60,000 bases of DNA from Antedon mediterranea (GCF_964355755.1 NC_092674.1:7261001-7321000); one strand, 5' to 3'; shown: positions 48,301 through 55,533, counted from the stretch's first letter. Notes: generated by a model from the sequence alone, not told the origin. Numbers and translations are program-made.

Positions 48301-50137
48301 TCGTATGTTGTTATTTTTTATAGGAGTGTACATGAAAGATATACTTCTTCACACAAAACGACATAAAGTATGTACATGATAGCAATGGAAAATCTAGGTC
48401 TTGTTGAGTGAATGATGTATGACATTAATGTATTAGTATACATTAAGATTAATGGGGTATACATTATTAATAAGATGATTAAGTATAGGTTCTTGGTTTG
48501 ACTCGTTTTCAACTGTCACTGAGACGAACTGATGTACCAAACACCTACTTATCCACTAGCTGGACATTGGTATTAAGATTGGGTCTAAGTATTAGGTGAC
48601 CACTCAGGAGTGAATCAATGTACCAAAATAATTTGATACTAGTTATAAAAAAACCATTTTCAATCTCGCCACTGTTTAACCTTCTCCTCAATGAATTTCT
48701 ATACTCTTAGTACATATTAATACAAGCTGATTTAATACATAAAACCATTAATGAGACAAAGTGAGGTTTTACTATATCTTTCTATAATAAATTAACGCTG
48801 CTAAAACATAATGTACTTAAAATTCTGATTAGCCTCATAAAAATATGATATCCAATGATATCAAACATAGTAACAAATATAACACTAAATATACTTATTC
48901 TTATTATTAACCATTATACACTACTACTAATATATACAATTTTGTTATTTTTCAAACTAAATATAATAATTTACATATAATATAAAAAAGCATACAAATA
49001 ATTAAAAACTCACAATCATTGCTACAGCGAAACAAAAATAACATGCACAATCAACAACATCCTTTGCGTATTAAATGCATTATAATTTTATATCAATATT
49101 CCAGGCCTAACTCTTTTATTATCATGTGTAATTCAAACAGCTGCGTGGCTGGCTGTATGTACTACTACTGGTAGTAGTTATAATAATGGGTGTAGCCTAA
49201 AACCACCAGACAAGTCTTTGCTATGATGAGTCACTAATAATACAACCATAGTTATTGTATCCAATAGGATATTAAATAGGATATATAATGTTAAGCTGGT
49301 AGACACGTTTCATGAAAATGCAATAACTCTAGGTTTCCAGTATGTTGTATATCATCATGAAGGTTTATTTAAACAATAATTATACTGCAGTTACTGCAGT
49401 AACTACACCAAAACAAAAAGTTCCATAACCAAACTTGGATATAAAAAGGACTGAATTTAATTCTCATTTCTGGAATTATAAATTATAAATTGGTTTATAA
49501 CTGGCAACAAGCTTTGTATATTTATCCAAACAATTATTTATTGTTTAAAAATTCAATATAATTTATAAGCAACAAGCTATCAATTTCACCTCTTTTAATC
49601 TGTCCATCATGATAGTTGTGTTCAGTACTGTATACAACAAATCACTGTTTACATAACAAAATAAACATTTACATTTGATGTGCTATACAGTACTTCAAAG
49701 GAAGGATGTCTAACAGCATCAAGTACATGAATACTGATAAGGAAACACAATACAAATATTAGTTTTGGCTGAGAACTTGGAATTCTGTAATCATGATTAC
49801 AATTTAATTAAACTAAAGGTAACACAAAAACCTGTGTCTACTATCTTCAACAATCAACAATTGTTGTAATATTTAAAAGTACAGCAAAACGAAACAGAAC
49901 TTTTCAAAACAGTTGACCTATTTTCGTATTTAAACTGGAGCTACACTGTGGGATATAATTGTTTAAAAGTAAAGGAATTTTTCATGGGTTTTTGGCACCT
50001 AACAATTTTGAATAGATCTACCTTTTTTAAGGAAAGAATTTACTATCATTCATAAAAACAGTGTTACAAAGAGTGTATGGATGGTATGGCAGATTTAACA
50101 CTAATAAAGTACTTACTATATTAAGTGATCCAGCCAT
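21071..50137 (-). CDS. MTUS1: MTUS1/2 (ATIP)-like protein with N-terminal CAP-Gly domain
   Basis: Thirteen coding exons join exactly in frame (4698 nt, 1565 residues plus stop). The start is ATG 50137, giving MAGSLNI before the first intron; context GGCCATGG is favourable. Domains: CAP-Gly about residues 55-123 (GTLKYKGTTHFAAGTWVGI, GKHDG, YFECEENHGVF); long Ser/Glu-rich disordered region about 125-900; SLIP motif 901-904 inside ERKSLIPPRKK; Ser/Thr/Lys-rich basic region to about 1130; coiled coil about 1165-1495 with MTUS-specific matches (FDALAILLQHL, DEVESLKTVLELRNKDI, RQLSSEHRALKESL, KRLSMENEELVWKLQ). MTUS1/ATIP3 and MTUS2/TIP150 bind microtubules and EB proteins. The CAP-Gly domain is an addition to the vertebrate layout I know. 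Predicted to be a cytoplasmic microtubule plus-end or lattice protein. Single copy in the window, so it may represent the ancestor of the MTUS1/MTUS2 pair. Convergent with PCF11. Confidence 0.88.
21430..21590. mobile_element. MITE, TTAAAGATGTATTGTCCC family, copy 3 (diverged)
   Basis: TTAAAGATGTATTTTTCCT at the left and GGGGAAAATGTCTTTAA at the right. About 160 bp, within the last intron of the MTUS-like gene. Confidence 0.7.
21781..21878 (-). CDS. MTUS1: MTUS-like exon 12 (coiled coil)
   Basis: 98 nt, phase 0 to 2, acceptor CCAATCAG, donor GAAAG/GTTAGA. It encodes LEVIPEQEEKIKKYERRIEE and VIVGKKVDFE. Confidence 0.9.
22428..22547 (-). CDS. MTUS1: MTUS-like exon 11 (coiled coil, ESLKTVLELRNKDI)
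   Basis: 120 nt, phase 0 to 0, acceptor TAACCAACAG, donor GAG/GTAAAG. DEVESLKTVLELRNKDIHDL aligns with the [20 protein letters not shown] block of vertebrate ATIP. Confidence 0.93.
22613..22690 (+). mobile_element. tRNA-derived SINE fragment
   Basis: It has a B-box (GGGTTCAAATCCTGG) about 40 bp after an A-box-like GTGTAGCTTGGTGGCT. It does not fold as a complete tRNA, so a SINE head is the better reading. It lies in MTUS-like intron 10. Confidence 0.55.
22835..22915 (-). mobile_element. tRNA-derived SINE fragment, opposite orientation
   Basis: On the minus strand it reads A-box-like CCGTAGCTTAGTTGTT and B-box GGGTTCAATCCTG. It lies in the same intron as the copy at 22613, with their 3' sides facing each other. 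Confidence 0.55.
22984..23262 (-). CDS. MTUS1: MTUS-like exon 10 (coiled coil)
   Basis: 279 nt, phase 0 to 0, acceptor TTGTTTCTAG, donor CAG/GTAAAA. 93 residues of charged heptads beginning LSDQSEQNHHLIELLKTKHN and ending QKDSDEKLQ. Confidence 0.92.
23287..23530 (-). repeat. Dispersed repeat, copy 1 (CACTGATGAAGGGCTA family)
   Basis: About 245 bp shared, in the opposite orientation, with 55128-55410, including AAGTTAGCAGAGCTTTCGGG, ATCAGTGCAAGTGA and CCTGAGTGGACAGGAATAA. A SINE or transposon fragment of unknown family; it lies in MTUS-like intron 9. Confidence 0.8.
23615..23670 (-). CDS. MTUS1: MTUS-like exon 9 (coiled coil)
   Basis: 56 nt, phase 1 to 0, acceptor TTGTTCACAG, donor GAA/GTAAGT. 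It encodes (L)VTQQTEDIDLLHKRYKRE. Confidence 0.88.
23868..24000. mobile_element. Foldback MITE copy (one core unit)
   Basis: AGCTCTGTCTACACTATCAA at the left and AAAGTGTAGACAGAG at the right, with pairing inner arms. It lies in MTUS-like intron 8. Confidence 0.85.
24141..24299 (-). CDS. MTUS1: MTUS-like exon 8 (coiled coil)
   Basis: 159 nt, phase 1 to 1, acceptor TATTAACAG, donor GAAT/GTAGGG (weak but phase-compatible). It encodes LTEEKLKLEEDQEILKEQHE through SLEDMEDTLNGRHSREMNE, resembling the EIEKKSLEDLLSEKQESLEK block of ATIP. Confidence 0.88.
24509..24590 (-). CDS. MTUS1: MTUS-like exon 7 (coiled coil)
   Basis: 82 nt, phase 0 to 1, acceptor TTTATTCAG, donor GCAG/GTAAGA. It encodes MDVFSCSDLKRNIKDLEMKY followed by KDTYELA. 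Confidence 0.88.
25155..25400. repeat. Degenerate 18-bp minisatellite (TTATGGGGACATGTGA)
   Basis: About a dozen G-rich units of type GATTATGGGGACATGTG, much diverged. G-rich on the plus strand; on the transcribed MTUS-like RNA it is C-rich. It lies in intron 6, ending only 36 bp from exon 6. Confidence 0.8.
25436..25671 (-). CDS. MTUS1: MTUS-like exon 6 (start of ATIP homology)
   Basis: 236 nt, phase 1 to 0, acceptor TTGTTCTATAG, donor GAT/GTAAGA. It encodes a Ser/Pro linker and then EEIKRLEALCESRTKELN and GLTGFDALAILLQHLTND. The latter matches the GNTKFEALTVVIQHLLSE segment that begins the shared coiled-coil part of ATIP isoforms. Confidence 0.95.
25719..25958. mobile_element. Foldback MITE with six core units
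   Basis: The usual inverted ends enclose six 21-bp units CATATTTGGGCACATCACAAC at about 25793-25918, compared with one to three in the other copies. It sits in the 388-bp gap between the candidate alternative first exon and common exon 6. The repeated open frames over it are by-products of the 21-bp period. Confidence 0.9.
26060..26210 (-). CDS. MTUS1: Candidate alternative first exon (ATIP1-like short isoform)
   Basis: 151 nt: ATG at 26210 (context CAATATGA), 50 codons, then donor AATG/GTTGGT, leaving phase 1, exactly what exon 6 requires. It encodes MKKIGLYNTSPRRPKQNFSQ, TVIKICLVVKGIKPKSKCRK and AFINRQPIEN. FSQTVIKICLVVKGI loosely resembles FSLSTIHIRLTAKGL near the N-terminus of vertebrate ATIP1, which also comes from an internal promoter. 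The product would be about 485 residues, close to ATIP1 (about 436). The donor is weak, and the ORF could be chance. Confidence 0.45.
26928..27428. repeat. Degenerate 122-139-bp tandem repeat
   Basis: AAAGTGTATT(A/G)CATTA..GATGATTTTC recurs at 26928 and 27067. GCAGATTGAAAC followed by ATTTTAGAATAATTAGTACA recurs at about 27142, 27264 and 27389. AT-rich, non-coding, in MTUS-like intron 5. Confidence 0.75.
28749..28832. repeat. 18-bp minisatellite (GATGATGATAATGATGTT)
   Basis: Nearly five tandem units of 18 bp with single-base variation (GTTGAT or GTTGAC). Confidence 0.9.
29480..29800. repeat. Two diverged copies of a roughly 110-bp segment
   Basis: TTTATCTTAAAATACAATCAGATATTCCTGCATTT...ACACACCAAAAAGTAAA at about 29498-29580 recurs at about 29708-29790 (TTTATCTTAAAAATAAGATA...ACACACCAAAAAGTCAAA). 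Confidence 0.65.
30397..30550. repeat. 13-bp minisatellite (TTTTGTTGACATG)
   Basis: About eleven tandem units. As 13 is not a multiple of three, all three minus-strand frames stay open, which creates the overlapping KHVNKTCQQN-type open frames; these are not genes. Confidence 0.92.
30748..30878. mobile_element. Foldback MITE copy (two core units)
   Basis: ATGTGATGTGCCCATATA pairs with ATATTTGGGCACATCACA; the right end is GATAGTGTAAACAGAGCT and the left end is diverged. In MTUS-like intron 5. Confidence 0.8.
31352..31535. repeat. Perfect 92-bp tandem duplication
   Basis: 31352-31443 and 31444-31535 read identically, from AGATAAATAATAATATTG to CCCGGAAGAAACGTAA. No divergence was seen, so it is a very recent duplication (or an assembly artefact). 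Confidence 0.93.
32445..32936. repeat. Tandem repeat of about 145 bp that duplicates the exon 5 donor site
   Basis: Segments containing GGATGAAACTCAAGAAT and GATAGAACCATCTGCATG recur four times. Units at 32491 and 32640 keep AATTCTCACCTTTTAAAT, the antisense of the exon 5 boundary TTTAAAAG/GTGAGAATT at 32936; the unit near 32790 has lost it. So two exact copies of the 5' splice site lie downstream of the real one in intron 5. Confidence 0.88.
32936..33022 (-). CDS. MTUS1: MTUS-like exon 5 (basic linker)
   Basis: 87 nt, phase 1 to 1, acceptor TTTCTTTAACAG, donor AAAAG/GTGAGA. It encodes QVKKDCGNVVSSLTGKKKLS and TKKNVHLK. It is lysine-rich, as expected for microtubule-binding linkers. Identified from splice sites and phase only. 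Confidence 0.75.
33415..33480 (-). mobile_element. tRNA-like (SINE or tRNA pseudogene) fragment
   Basis: The minus strand carries GGTTCAAATCCTATCAG (B-box) with no complete cloverleaf. In MTUS-like intron 4. Confidence 0.4.
34140..34330. repeat. Dispersed repeat with CCCCTATT/AATAGGGG blocks
   Basis: Part of a family of degenerate elements with alternating AGTAGAA, CCCCTCTT and AATAGGGGTATCCC-like blocks. Relatives are at 34930-35060, 40805-41035, 41410-41510 and 46395-46490. Confidence 0.5.
34369..34530 (-). CDS. MTUS1: MTUS-like exon 4 (Ser/Lys-rich basic region)
   Basis: 162 nt, phase 1 to 1, acceptor TTTAATAG, donor ATTG/GTAAGA. It encodes FKEEGNKKKVSTLPKSRLVK, then PSAGTSKVPLSKVSSHPTRT and an acidic end GGDSDEQPDI. 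Confidence 0.88.
35249..35522. mobile_element. Foldback MITE with three core units and an insertion
   Basis: The left end AGCTTTGTCTACACTATCAA and right end TTGATAGTGTAGACAGAGCT are intact. Three TGGTAGTGATATGCCCAAA-type units are followed by about 90 bp of unrelated AT-rich sequence (about 35370-35460) that interrupts the hairpin. MTUS-like intron 3. Confidence 0.88.
36563..36869. mobile_element. MITE-like inverted-repeat element (TGCTTTCACATTGCGCC ends)
   Basis: The right arm, read inversely as AAGCTGCTTTCACATTGCGC then TTTGGTCCAGTGCC, matches the left arm CTGCATTCTCATCGCGCCCG and GGATTCAGTCCGGTGCC. An extra copy of the terminal motif lies at 36623-36643. Confidence 0.65.
37025..37140. other. 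Unexplained G+C-richer block in intron 3
   Basis: CTGCTCCCAACCAGTACATC ... CTACCTGGTGGTGGCCATAG stands out from the AT-rich surroundings. It contains no open frame of note and does not match a tRNA or 5S promoter pattern that I could confirm. Perhaps a relic of a SINE or other repeat. Confidence 0.3.
38866..39229. mobile_element. Degenerate inverted-repeat element (AAGCTGATTTTC ends)
   Basis: AAAGCTGATTTTCATTATGC and then TTGCGCGAATGG at the left; the right end read inversely gives TAAGCTGATTTTCCACTAGG and TTCGCGCGAATCC. Confidence 0.6.
39668..39783. mobile_element. Short MITE (GGCTGGTTCACA ends)
   Basis: GGCTGGTTCACATAAGAACA at the left; the right end read inversely is AAGCTTGATTCACACTGGAC. 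About 115 bp. Layout similar to the element at 40063. Confidence 0.6.
40063..40228. mobile_element. MITE with TTAA target duplication
   Basis: TTAAAGCGGGTTCCCACTTG at the left, CAAGTGGGAACCAGGCTTAA at the right; terminal repeats run about 25 bp (to GGATGCA). TTAA is present on both sides. About 165 bp. Confidence 0.85.
40805..41035. repeat. Dispersed CCCTATTAAGG-type repeat
   Basis: Blocks ACCCCATTAAGGAGACATCT, AAATAGGGGTTTGTCG, CCCCTTAATAGGAGTGTCC and AAGGAGGGGTTTTACTG are shared in variable order with 34140, 34930, 41410 and 46395. Borders cannot be placed precisely. Confidence 0.55.
41123..41296 (-). CDS. MTUS1: MTUS-like exon 3 (Ser/Arg-rich basic region)
   Basis: 174 nt, phase 1 to 1, acceptor TTATTTGTAG, donor GAAG/GTAAAT. 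It encodes TSSRGFTKKPKAVKRSESMR, ERRTSSTSATSETSFRSGAM and ITTTESSRQSSRSGSPE. Confidence 0.9.
42162..45111 (-). CDS. MTUS1: MTUS-like exon 2 (CAP-Gly, disordered region, SxIP)
   Basis: 2950 nt, phase 0 to 1, acceptor TTTATCTTTACAG, donor ACAG/GTAAAC. It encodes SAQLETRLPVNRKS, then the CAP-Gly domain (about 44970 to 44760) with GDTVCTEDHRIGTLKYKG, AAGTWVGI and GKHDG (the canonical motif is GKNDG). A Ser/Glu-rich low-complexity region follows, then ERKSLIPPRKK (SLIP at 42432-42421) and KVKSRIDATWKAQNAAAAKA near the end. Reading past the acceptor gives extra hydrophobic residues that are intron, so the longest ORF start is not the true start. Confidence 0.93.
45727..45929. mobile_element. MITE-like element (CAGGCCTTGTCTTTTAA ends)
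   Basis: CAGGCCTTGTCTTTTAA at the left and TTAAAAGACAAGACCTG at the right are inverted ends. The interior has repeated GTGTGCT and GCACTCCTCAA motifs. About 200 bp, in MTUS-like intron 1. Confidence 0.75.
47565..47650 (-). mobile_element. tRNA-like SINE fragment
   Basis: The minus strand carries B-box GGTTCGAATCCCATCCATG preceded by a diverged A-box region. Not a complete tRNA gene. MTUS-like intron 1. Confidence 0.45.
48088..48244. mobile_element. Foldback MITE copy (two core units)
   Basis: AGTTCTGTCTACACTATCAC at the left, GACAGTGTAGACAGAGCTT at the right, two diverged core units (ACCATATTTAGGAATATC and ACCATGTTTGGGTAC). MTUS-like intron 1. Confidence 0.85.
50117..50137 (-). CDS. MTUS1: MTUS-like exon 1, coding part (MAGSLNI)
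   Basis: ATG GCT GGA TCA CTT AAT ATA followed by donor GTAAGT, phase 0, which fits the phase-0 acceptor of exon 2. The start context GGCCATGG is strong. Upstream sequence is taken as 5' UTR; an acceptor-like TTTAACCAG 30 bp before the ATG could mark an earlier non-coding exon. No protein homology can confirm seven residues, so the support is splice phase and Kozak context. Confidence 0.65.
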
Positions 50138-51700
50138 GGCCAAATCAAAACGTGTATTAGGGGAAATCTGGTTAAATTTTCTTTTTGAAGCAAGTTCATT
50201 CACTTATACTTGAATATTGCTGCGGATTAAATCTATCAAGTTGACCATGACTGTATCACAGAAGAATTATTGTTTTTTTATATAGGAATCTACTACTTGA
50301 CATAAATGTATTAACAAACAAAATTTGAGATAGATGGTATTATATGATACCACTCATATCATTGTTCAATTTTGAGTGTAAAATAAACTGACCAGTTTTC
50401 ATAAATATATGAATCTCTTGGATGAATCACTTGGAAGGAGCGTGCTCACCTCATTTTACAGAAACAAATGAACTTGTTGATATGTGTTTATGACAGACTA
50501 AAGTAATATTATGTTAGAGCTGCCTCGTTTAAAAAATCCTGGATCCCAGGAATCCATTAAATACTGATTTATACATTAAATACAACAGTGCACTGGCATT
50601 TAATTTATTTTCAACAGCTGATAATAATTATTTAAAGAAATTTTAATATTTATTTATTCATTTATTTTAACTTGTGATCCACCCACTCTGAGCATTTACT
50701 GTAGAATTTCATGTTTATCAAAGAAAAAATTATAAATTAAAATTATTTTTGTATACCACTTTAATTTATACTGCATTGCAGTAATTAAAATAAATGGCTG
50801 CCATATCCTTTGTACATAAAGGTTAATCATTGGTTAATCATTGTTGACCTTTTTGAATCAATATACTTTACTATTATTTATATAGGGGGTACTTAGAATA
50901 TTAAACAAAAATGATAAACAAAAATACAGATTTACAGAGATTTGGAATAATAACATTTATTTAGTCAGATAATAAGAGAATAGGCTAAAGCCCAAAAGAT
51001 TCTGCACTCACTCCATATTATAGTTTAAAACAACAAAATAAAAATACCTGATTATCTCAACTTACAACACTATTTTCCCAGTATCATAAGAAAATTCTGT
51101 ATTACAGCATCACATGTGTATCACATGTGTTGCCTGTATCAAAGTTAAGTTAATGTTTAGATTATTGTCTATGATAGGCGATACATGTGAAACACATGAT
51201 GGTATATTACAGAATTTGCATGACACTGGAGAAATCCAGAGGAATACATTGAAATTATGTATTTTTATAATTTTATAAAGACAATTATTCTTGTCTGTTT
51301 TACGACAATTTGTAAATGTCAATATATGTCAGTTAGTTTGCTCTTTATATTATTATGATTTTTAAAATATGACCTTTAATTGATGATAGCTAATTTAAGC
51401 TATGAAGGAAAATTTATGATTATGATATGAAATGATCAGCCCACACAATCTAAATTTGTCTGTTATAAAGTTTACGTATGAATGCGTTAAATGTATTTTA
51501 CTTTGCATAGCAAATTTAATACATCAAGTCGGCTGAGGATTAAAGTTATTACAATTATTATATTCTGTATGGTGTACATGTACGTGAATATGAGCCAGCC
51601 ATTTCACTTTGATTTGTACTGTAGCTATGATACATTTTGGTCGTTGGTTTAAATAGACTATAAGGAGGTGAATTTGGCCAACTATGTTTATGGATATCTT
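50138..51700. other. Upstream region of the MTUS-like gene, no coding sequence seen
   Basis: AT-rich DNA without a recognisable exon, CpG island or TATA box in a convincing position. It could be promoter or an intron between a non-coding first exon and the ATG exon. Confidence 0.4.
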
Positions 51701-51713
51701 CACATGTACAGCG

Positions 51714-51902
51714 TAAAGGCCAATTTACACAGACGAGCAGTAACGGTAATAAAGATATATAGTATCTATGTTATTCCTTATTATAACGCATAATGCGGAG
51801 CAGACGGGCGGGTTCCGCTTAGATACAGATTCTACGTGGGACAAGCTACGCGGTTTTTTCGCTTAATGTTACCGCTCGCCTGTGTACAGTAAATTGGCCT
51901 TT
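51714..51902. mobile_element. MITE (AAAGGCCAATTTAC ends)
   Basis: AAAGGCCAATTTACACAGAC at the left; the right end read inversely is AAAGGCCAATTTACTGTACA then GGCGAGCGGTAAC, matching GACGAGCAGTAAC. About 190 bp with a G+C-richer interior. Confidence 0.82.
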
Positions 51903-52402
51903 GAGGCTATAATATTAGGGCAGGCGTTTATGTGAAACTACCCTTTCTTGAGCGAGGTATTTTTTTTTTTTTTTTTTACTTTCCTGCTTTGTTTTTGGTT
52001 GCCTACAAACCCTTTCCCCCTCCTTAATCTTAGTTGTGTACAGTAGATTATAACAACATGGATCACTTTGAATAAAGAAACATATTTATTAGGTTAAGTA
52101 ACCAACTCTCCCCATCACCTACAACATTTCTATAAAATGATCATTAACTATATCTCCAAATGCAATTACTGATAAATGCAGACGAAGATATACAAGAATA
52201 ATGTAGACAGACGTCATCTTATCCTGGATGTTAATAATGTGATATTAATGATGACTCATTTACATTTAATGATGAATAGTGAATATGAAGAAGAAGACAG
52301 TGAACATAACGACAACATGTTATCTTGTAGTAGATATTTGATTAATCTGCATGTTTTTGTGCTATTGTACTATAGCTGTTTTTTAAATTTAAATTTTCCA
52401 TT

Positions 52403-52523
52403 AAGTTCTGTCTACATTATCAAACTTTATGTGACAAAAAAATGTGATGTGTCCATATATGGACACGATGACATCACATCACTATCATATTTGGGCATAT
52501 CACTACCATATTTGTCAGAGCTT
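52403..52523. mobile_element. Foldback MITE copy, right end truncated
   Basis: AGTTCTGTCTACATTATCAA at the left, inner arms GATGTGTCCATATATGGACA and ATATTTGGGCATATCAC present; the right inverted end is reduced to CAGAGCTTTA. An open frame of 145 codons (52176-52613) spans it and is not a gene. Confidence 0.8.
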
Positions 52524-53362
52524 TACAAACAAAGGTTAGGAGCGATATCAAGCAAAATATGTCAGTGGGCAAGTAAAGCGCAAGACAGTAATTTTAATTC
52601 AAGCGTAGGATAGAAATTAATAATTATTTAAATAAAGAGTATTATTTGTTTTTATTGTTTATTTTCGAAATAATATGAGAAAAATATTCAGAAAGTGGGA
52701 TTTAAAAAAAAAATGTTTATATACAAACTGTTTATGTACAGTATACTATAGTATAGTTTTTGAAAATTAATATACCAATATAAAATAAATTATAATACAA
52801 ATCAATAAATAGAGTACAATATATTTCTAGTAATGTTCAATTTGATCAGAAACAACATAGGAATAAGGGGATTATAACATTAATGTTTTGAATACATATT
52901 TGGAATATTCTTGTATAAGTTCTCTATAAATAATTAAATACAGGAATCTTTTGCAGTTACCAAAACATGATGTTAATATTATGCGCATTTTTCTTTTGCC
53001 TATTCTGAATGTTCTCACGAATCTTTTTTTTTCCTGTCTAGTATTTATTGATACTATTCAAGCTATGCCACTGATCTGATTAATACATGGTTGATAATGA
53101 TTGATTAACAACAATAACACTGATGTTTGGAAAATTTTCATAGCAATAATTGTGTGTGTGAACATGATAATTGTGGTCACGTGCAATGTTACCTTAAGCT
53201 GATCTGAATCATATCAGAGTTTATACAATCATGCTCCATTAACTCTCATATCTTTGTGTCGTTAATTCTGATATAACTCGGATGTACCTCTGATAGCTTT
53301 CAGCGTTACATCCGATGTAGCGTTAGACCATAAGTTCAAATGTAGAACAAGATAAACACCTC

Positions 53363-53511
53363 TAAGCTCTCTCTACACTATCAAACTAGTTTGACAAAAA
53401 ATATGGTAGTGATATGCCCAAATATGGTAGTGATATGACATCATGTCTATATATGGGCACATCATTTTTTTGTCACATACTGTAAAGTATGATAGTGTAG
53501 ACAGAGCTTAA
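53363..53511. mobile_element. Foldback MITE copy (two core units), well preserved ends
   Basis: TAAGCTCTCTCTACACTATC at the left and GATAGTGTAGACAGAGCTTA at the right. Two core units ATATGGTAGTGATATGCCCA. The terminal TAAG/CTTA suggests a TA or TTAA-type target. Confidence 0.88.
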
Positions 53512-54560
53512 GGCTTAGATTGGTTGTATTTAACTCCAATAGAGAAACGTGCATGTAAACATAGACTAGCTAATGGTGAATAAAGCACCTTGTATCAGAA
53601 ACATAGGAAGGAAACAATTGGTGTAGCTAGCAGTATCACTATTTCTTGTTAAACAATTCAACTTGGTTCAGGAAGTTCACCAGCAAAAGAATGACCGAAG
53701 AATGACAGTAGGATCTTTTAAAGTACGGCAAGAAGAATGACACTCCAGAATGTGATGCGAGTGGCAGAAAGGTTAATGATGTTTGAGGCCAAACTAAAAA
53801 ACTACATGGAGAAATTGTATCCAGTTCCAGTTGTATCCAGGATCTTGTCTCGTATGAAATTTTCAATACTCACCACCCACCTCAATTCCCCAGCACAGAT
53901 CGTCATATTTTATATTAATAATTATATTTAAAGTATCTTTGCCTTGTCTGTTTTTAACCTCTCGCTACGGCCTTGGTGTCAGCCAAATCTCTCTTTCTAA
54001 TACCCTTTTCATATCAATTGAAGTTTCTATATTAGTGTCCCATACAAAAGCCTGTCCCTGAAATAATGTTTGTGTGTATAGTATTGTTTACATTATATTT
54101 CTGTATGTTTTTGCCATACACTCTACTCACTTGAAAAGAAATACCTGCTTAATTAATTGTAAATATTTATGTTACAAAAAATAAAAGAAACCTGAACACT
54201 GGTGATTACCATATTCTATCCATCAGCCATCATTCTATATGGTTATTAATAGAACTGAATTACATTGAAATATCTGTAATTACATTATGTTAATTTCATA
54301 ATAACATTAACATTAGTGTATACAAACTCGAGGAATGTATATATTACAACATACACATCATTATTATTATTCATCGAATCAACACACGTTAGTAAATTCA
54401 AGCATCATGAGATGATGCGCGATTTATCATAATTACTGCGCGTTATTCTAAAAATAACTTGAGGAATCATAAGCAAAATGCTATGCTAAGTATTTAAACA
54501 ACTTGAAGTAGATAAACTGTAACCTTCTCAAGAGAATCAATGTTATGTTTAGTTTTACTA

Positions 54561-55100
54561 CAGCTGTGGATAACTATCTCTACCATAGCAATGCACTGGA
54601 CCAGGCAATGATGTACCGTATACTAGGCCTATTAGTATTATATTACGCATTATGTAATAGGGAATTTGCCAGTGAAGGGAGTGATAGGTATTATTAATGC
54701 AATAAATATCACAAATGAAGGGATACTGCATACCCACAGCTGTGGATAACTATCTCTACCATAGCAATGCACTGGACCAGGCAATGATATACCGTATACT
54801 AGGCCTATTAGTATTATATTACGCATTATGTAATAGGGAATTTGCCAGTGAAGGGGCTGATAGGTATTAATGCAATAAATATCACAAATGAAGGGACACT
54901 GCATACCCACAGCTGTGGATACTATCTCTACCATAGCAATGCACTGGACCAGGCAATGATATACCGTATACTAGGCCTATTATATTATGCATTATGCAAT
55001 AGAGACTTTGCCAATGAAGGGGCTGATAGGTAGTAATGCAATAAATATTACAAATGAAGGGATATATACCCACAGCTGTTGATAACTATCTCTACCATTC
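54561..55100. repeat. About 174-bp tandem repeat (3.2 units)
   Basis: Units start with CAGCTGTGGATAACTATCTC at 54561, 54737, 54910 and 55073 (partial). They are nearly identical, with small indels. Confidence 0.93.
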
Positions 55101-55127
55101 CACTGGGAATGATATTATTAATTTGGC

Positions 55128-55410
55128 ATATGTTTATAAAATAATTAATTGTTATATTTCTTTTATTCCTGTCTACCCAGGCAGCACTTGCCAACTCATA
55201 CGCTATGACTTTATCCAAATTCCCTCACTTGCACTGATGAAGGGCTAGTGTTGCCCGAAAGCTCTGCTAACTTTTCTGGCTGTTTACTTTATCGTTTTGA
55301 TTTAGCTTTTCGCTTTTTTTTTGTATCTCCATTGAGATCCAGCCACTGATACCCACAGCATTGTCATTTTTTTCAGTAATTTGCCTTTGGATTTATAAAA
55401 TAATTAATGT
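55128..55410 (+). repeat. Dispersed repeat, copy 2 (CACTGATGAAGGGCTA family)
   Basis: Inverse-orientation relative of 23287-23530. Shared blocks include TTGCACTGATGAAGGGCTA, CCCGAAAGCTCTGCTAACTT, GAGATCCAGCCACTGATACC and TTGCCTTTGGATTTAT. It directly abuts the 174-bp tandem array. Confidence 0.82.
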
Positions 55411-55496
55411 ATACAAATAATTTTAAGGTGAAAGCTTAAATTCTATTTTCATAGTACTATTGCATGATCGTTAAATAGTAAGTACTTTTGCATACC

Positions 55497-55533
55497 ATGT
55501 GATCCCCAATCATCCAATCAAATGACGGGAATT
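55497..55533. repeat. Fragment shared with the element at 2573-2842
   Basis: CCATGTGATCCCCAATCATC ... AATGACGGGAA is the inverse of TTCCTGTCATTTGATTGG ... GGGTCACATGG at about 2655-2690, with four differences in 37 bp. Confidence 0.65.

Noticed and set aside
52176-52613. 145-codon open frame
   Set aside because: It crosses a foldback MITE and AT-rich DNA, with no homology.
54561-55100. CRISPR-like direct repeats
   Set aside because: Units are contiguous 174-bp tandem copies without unique spacers, in a eukaryotic context.
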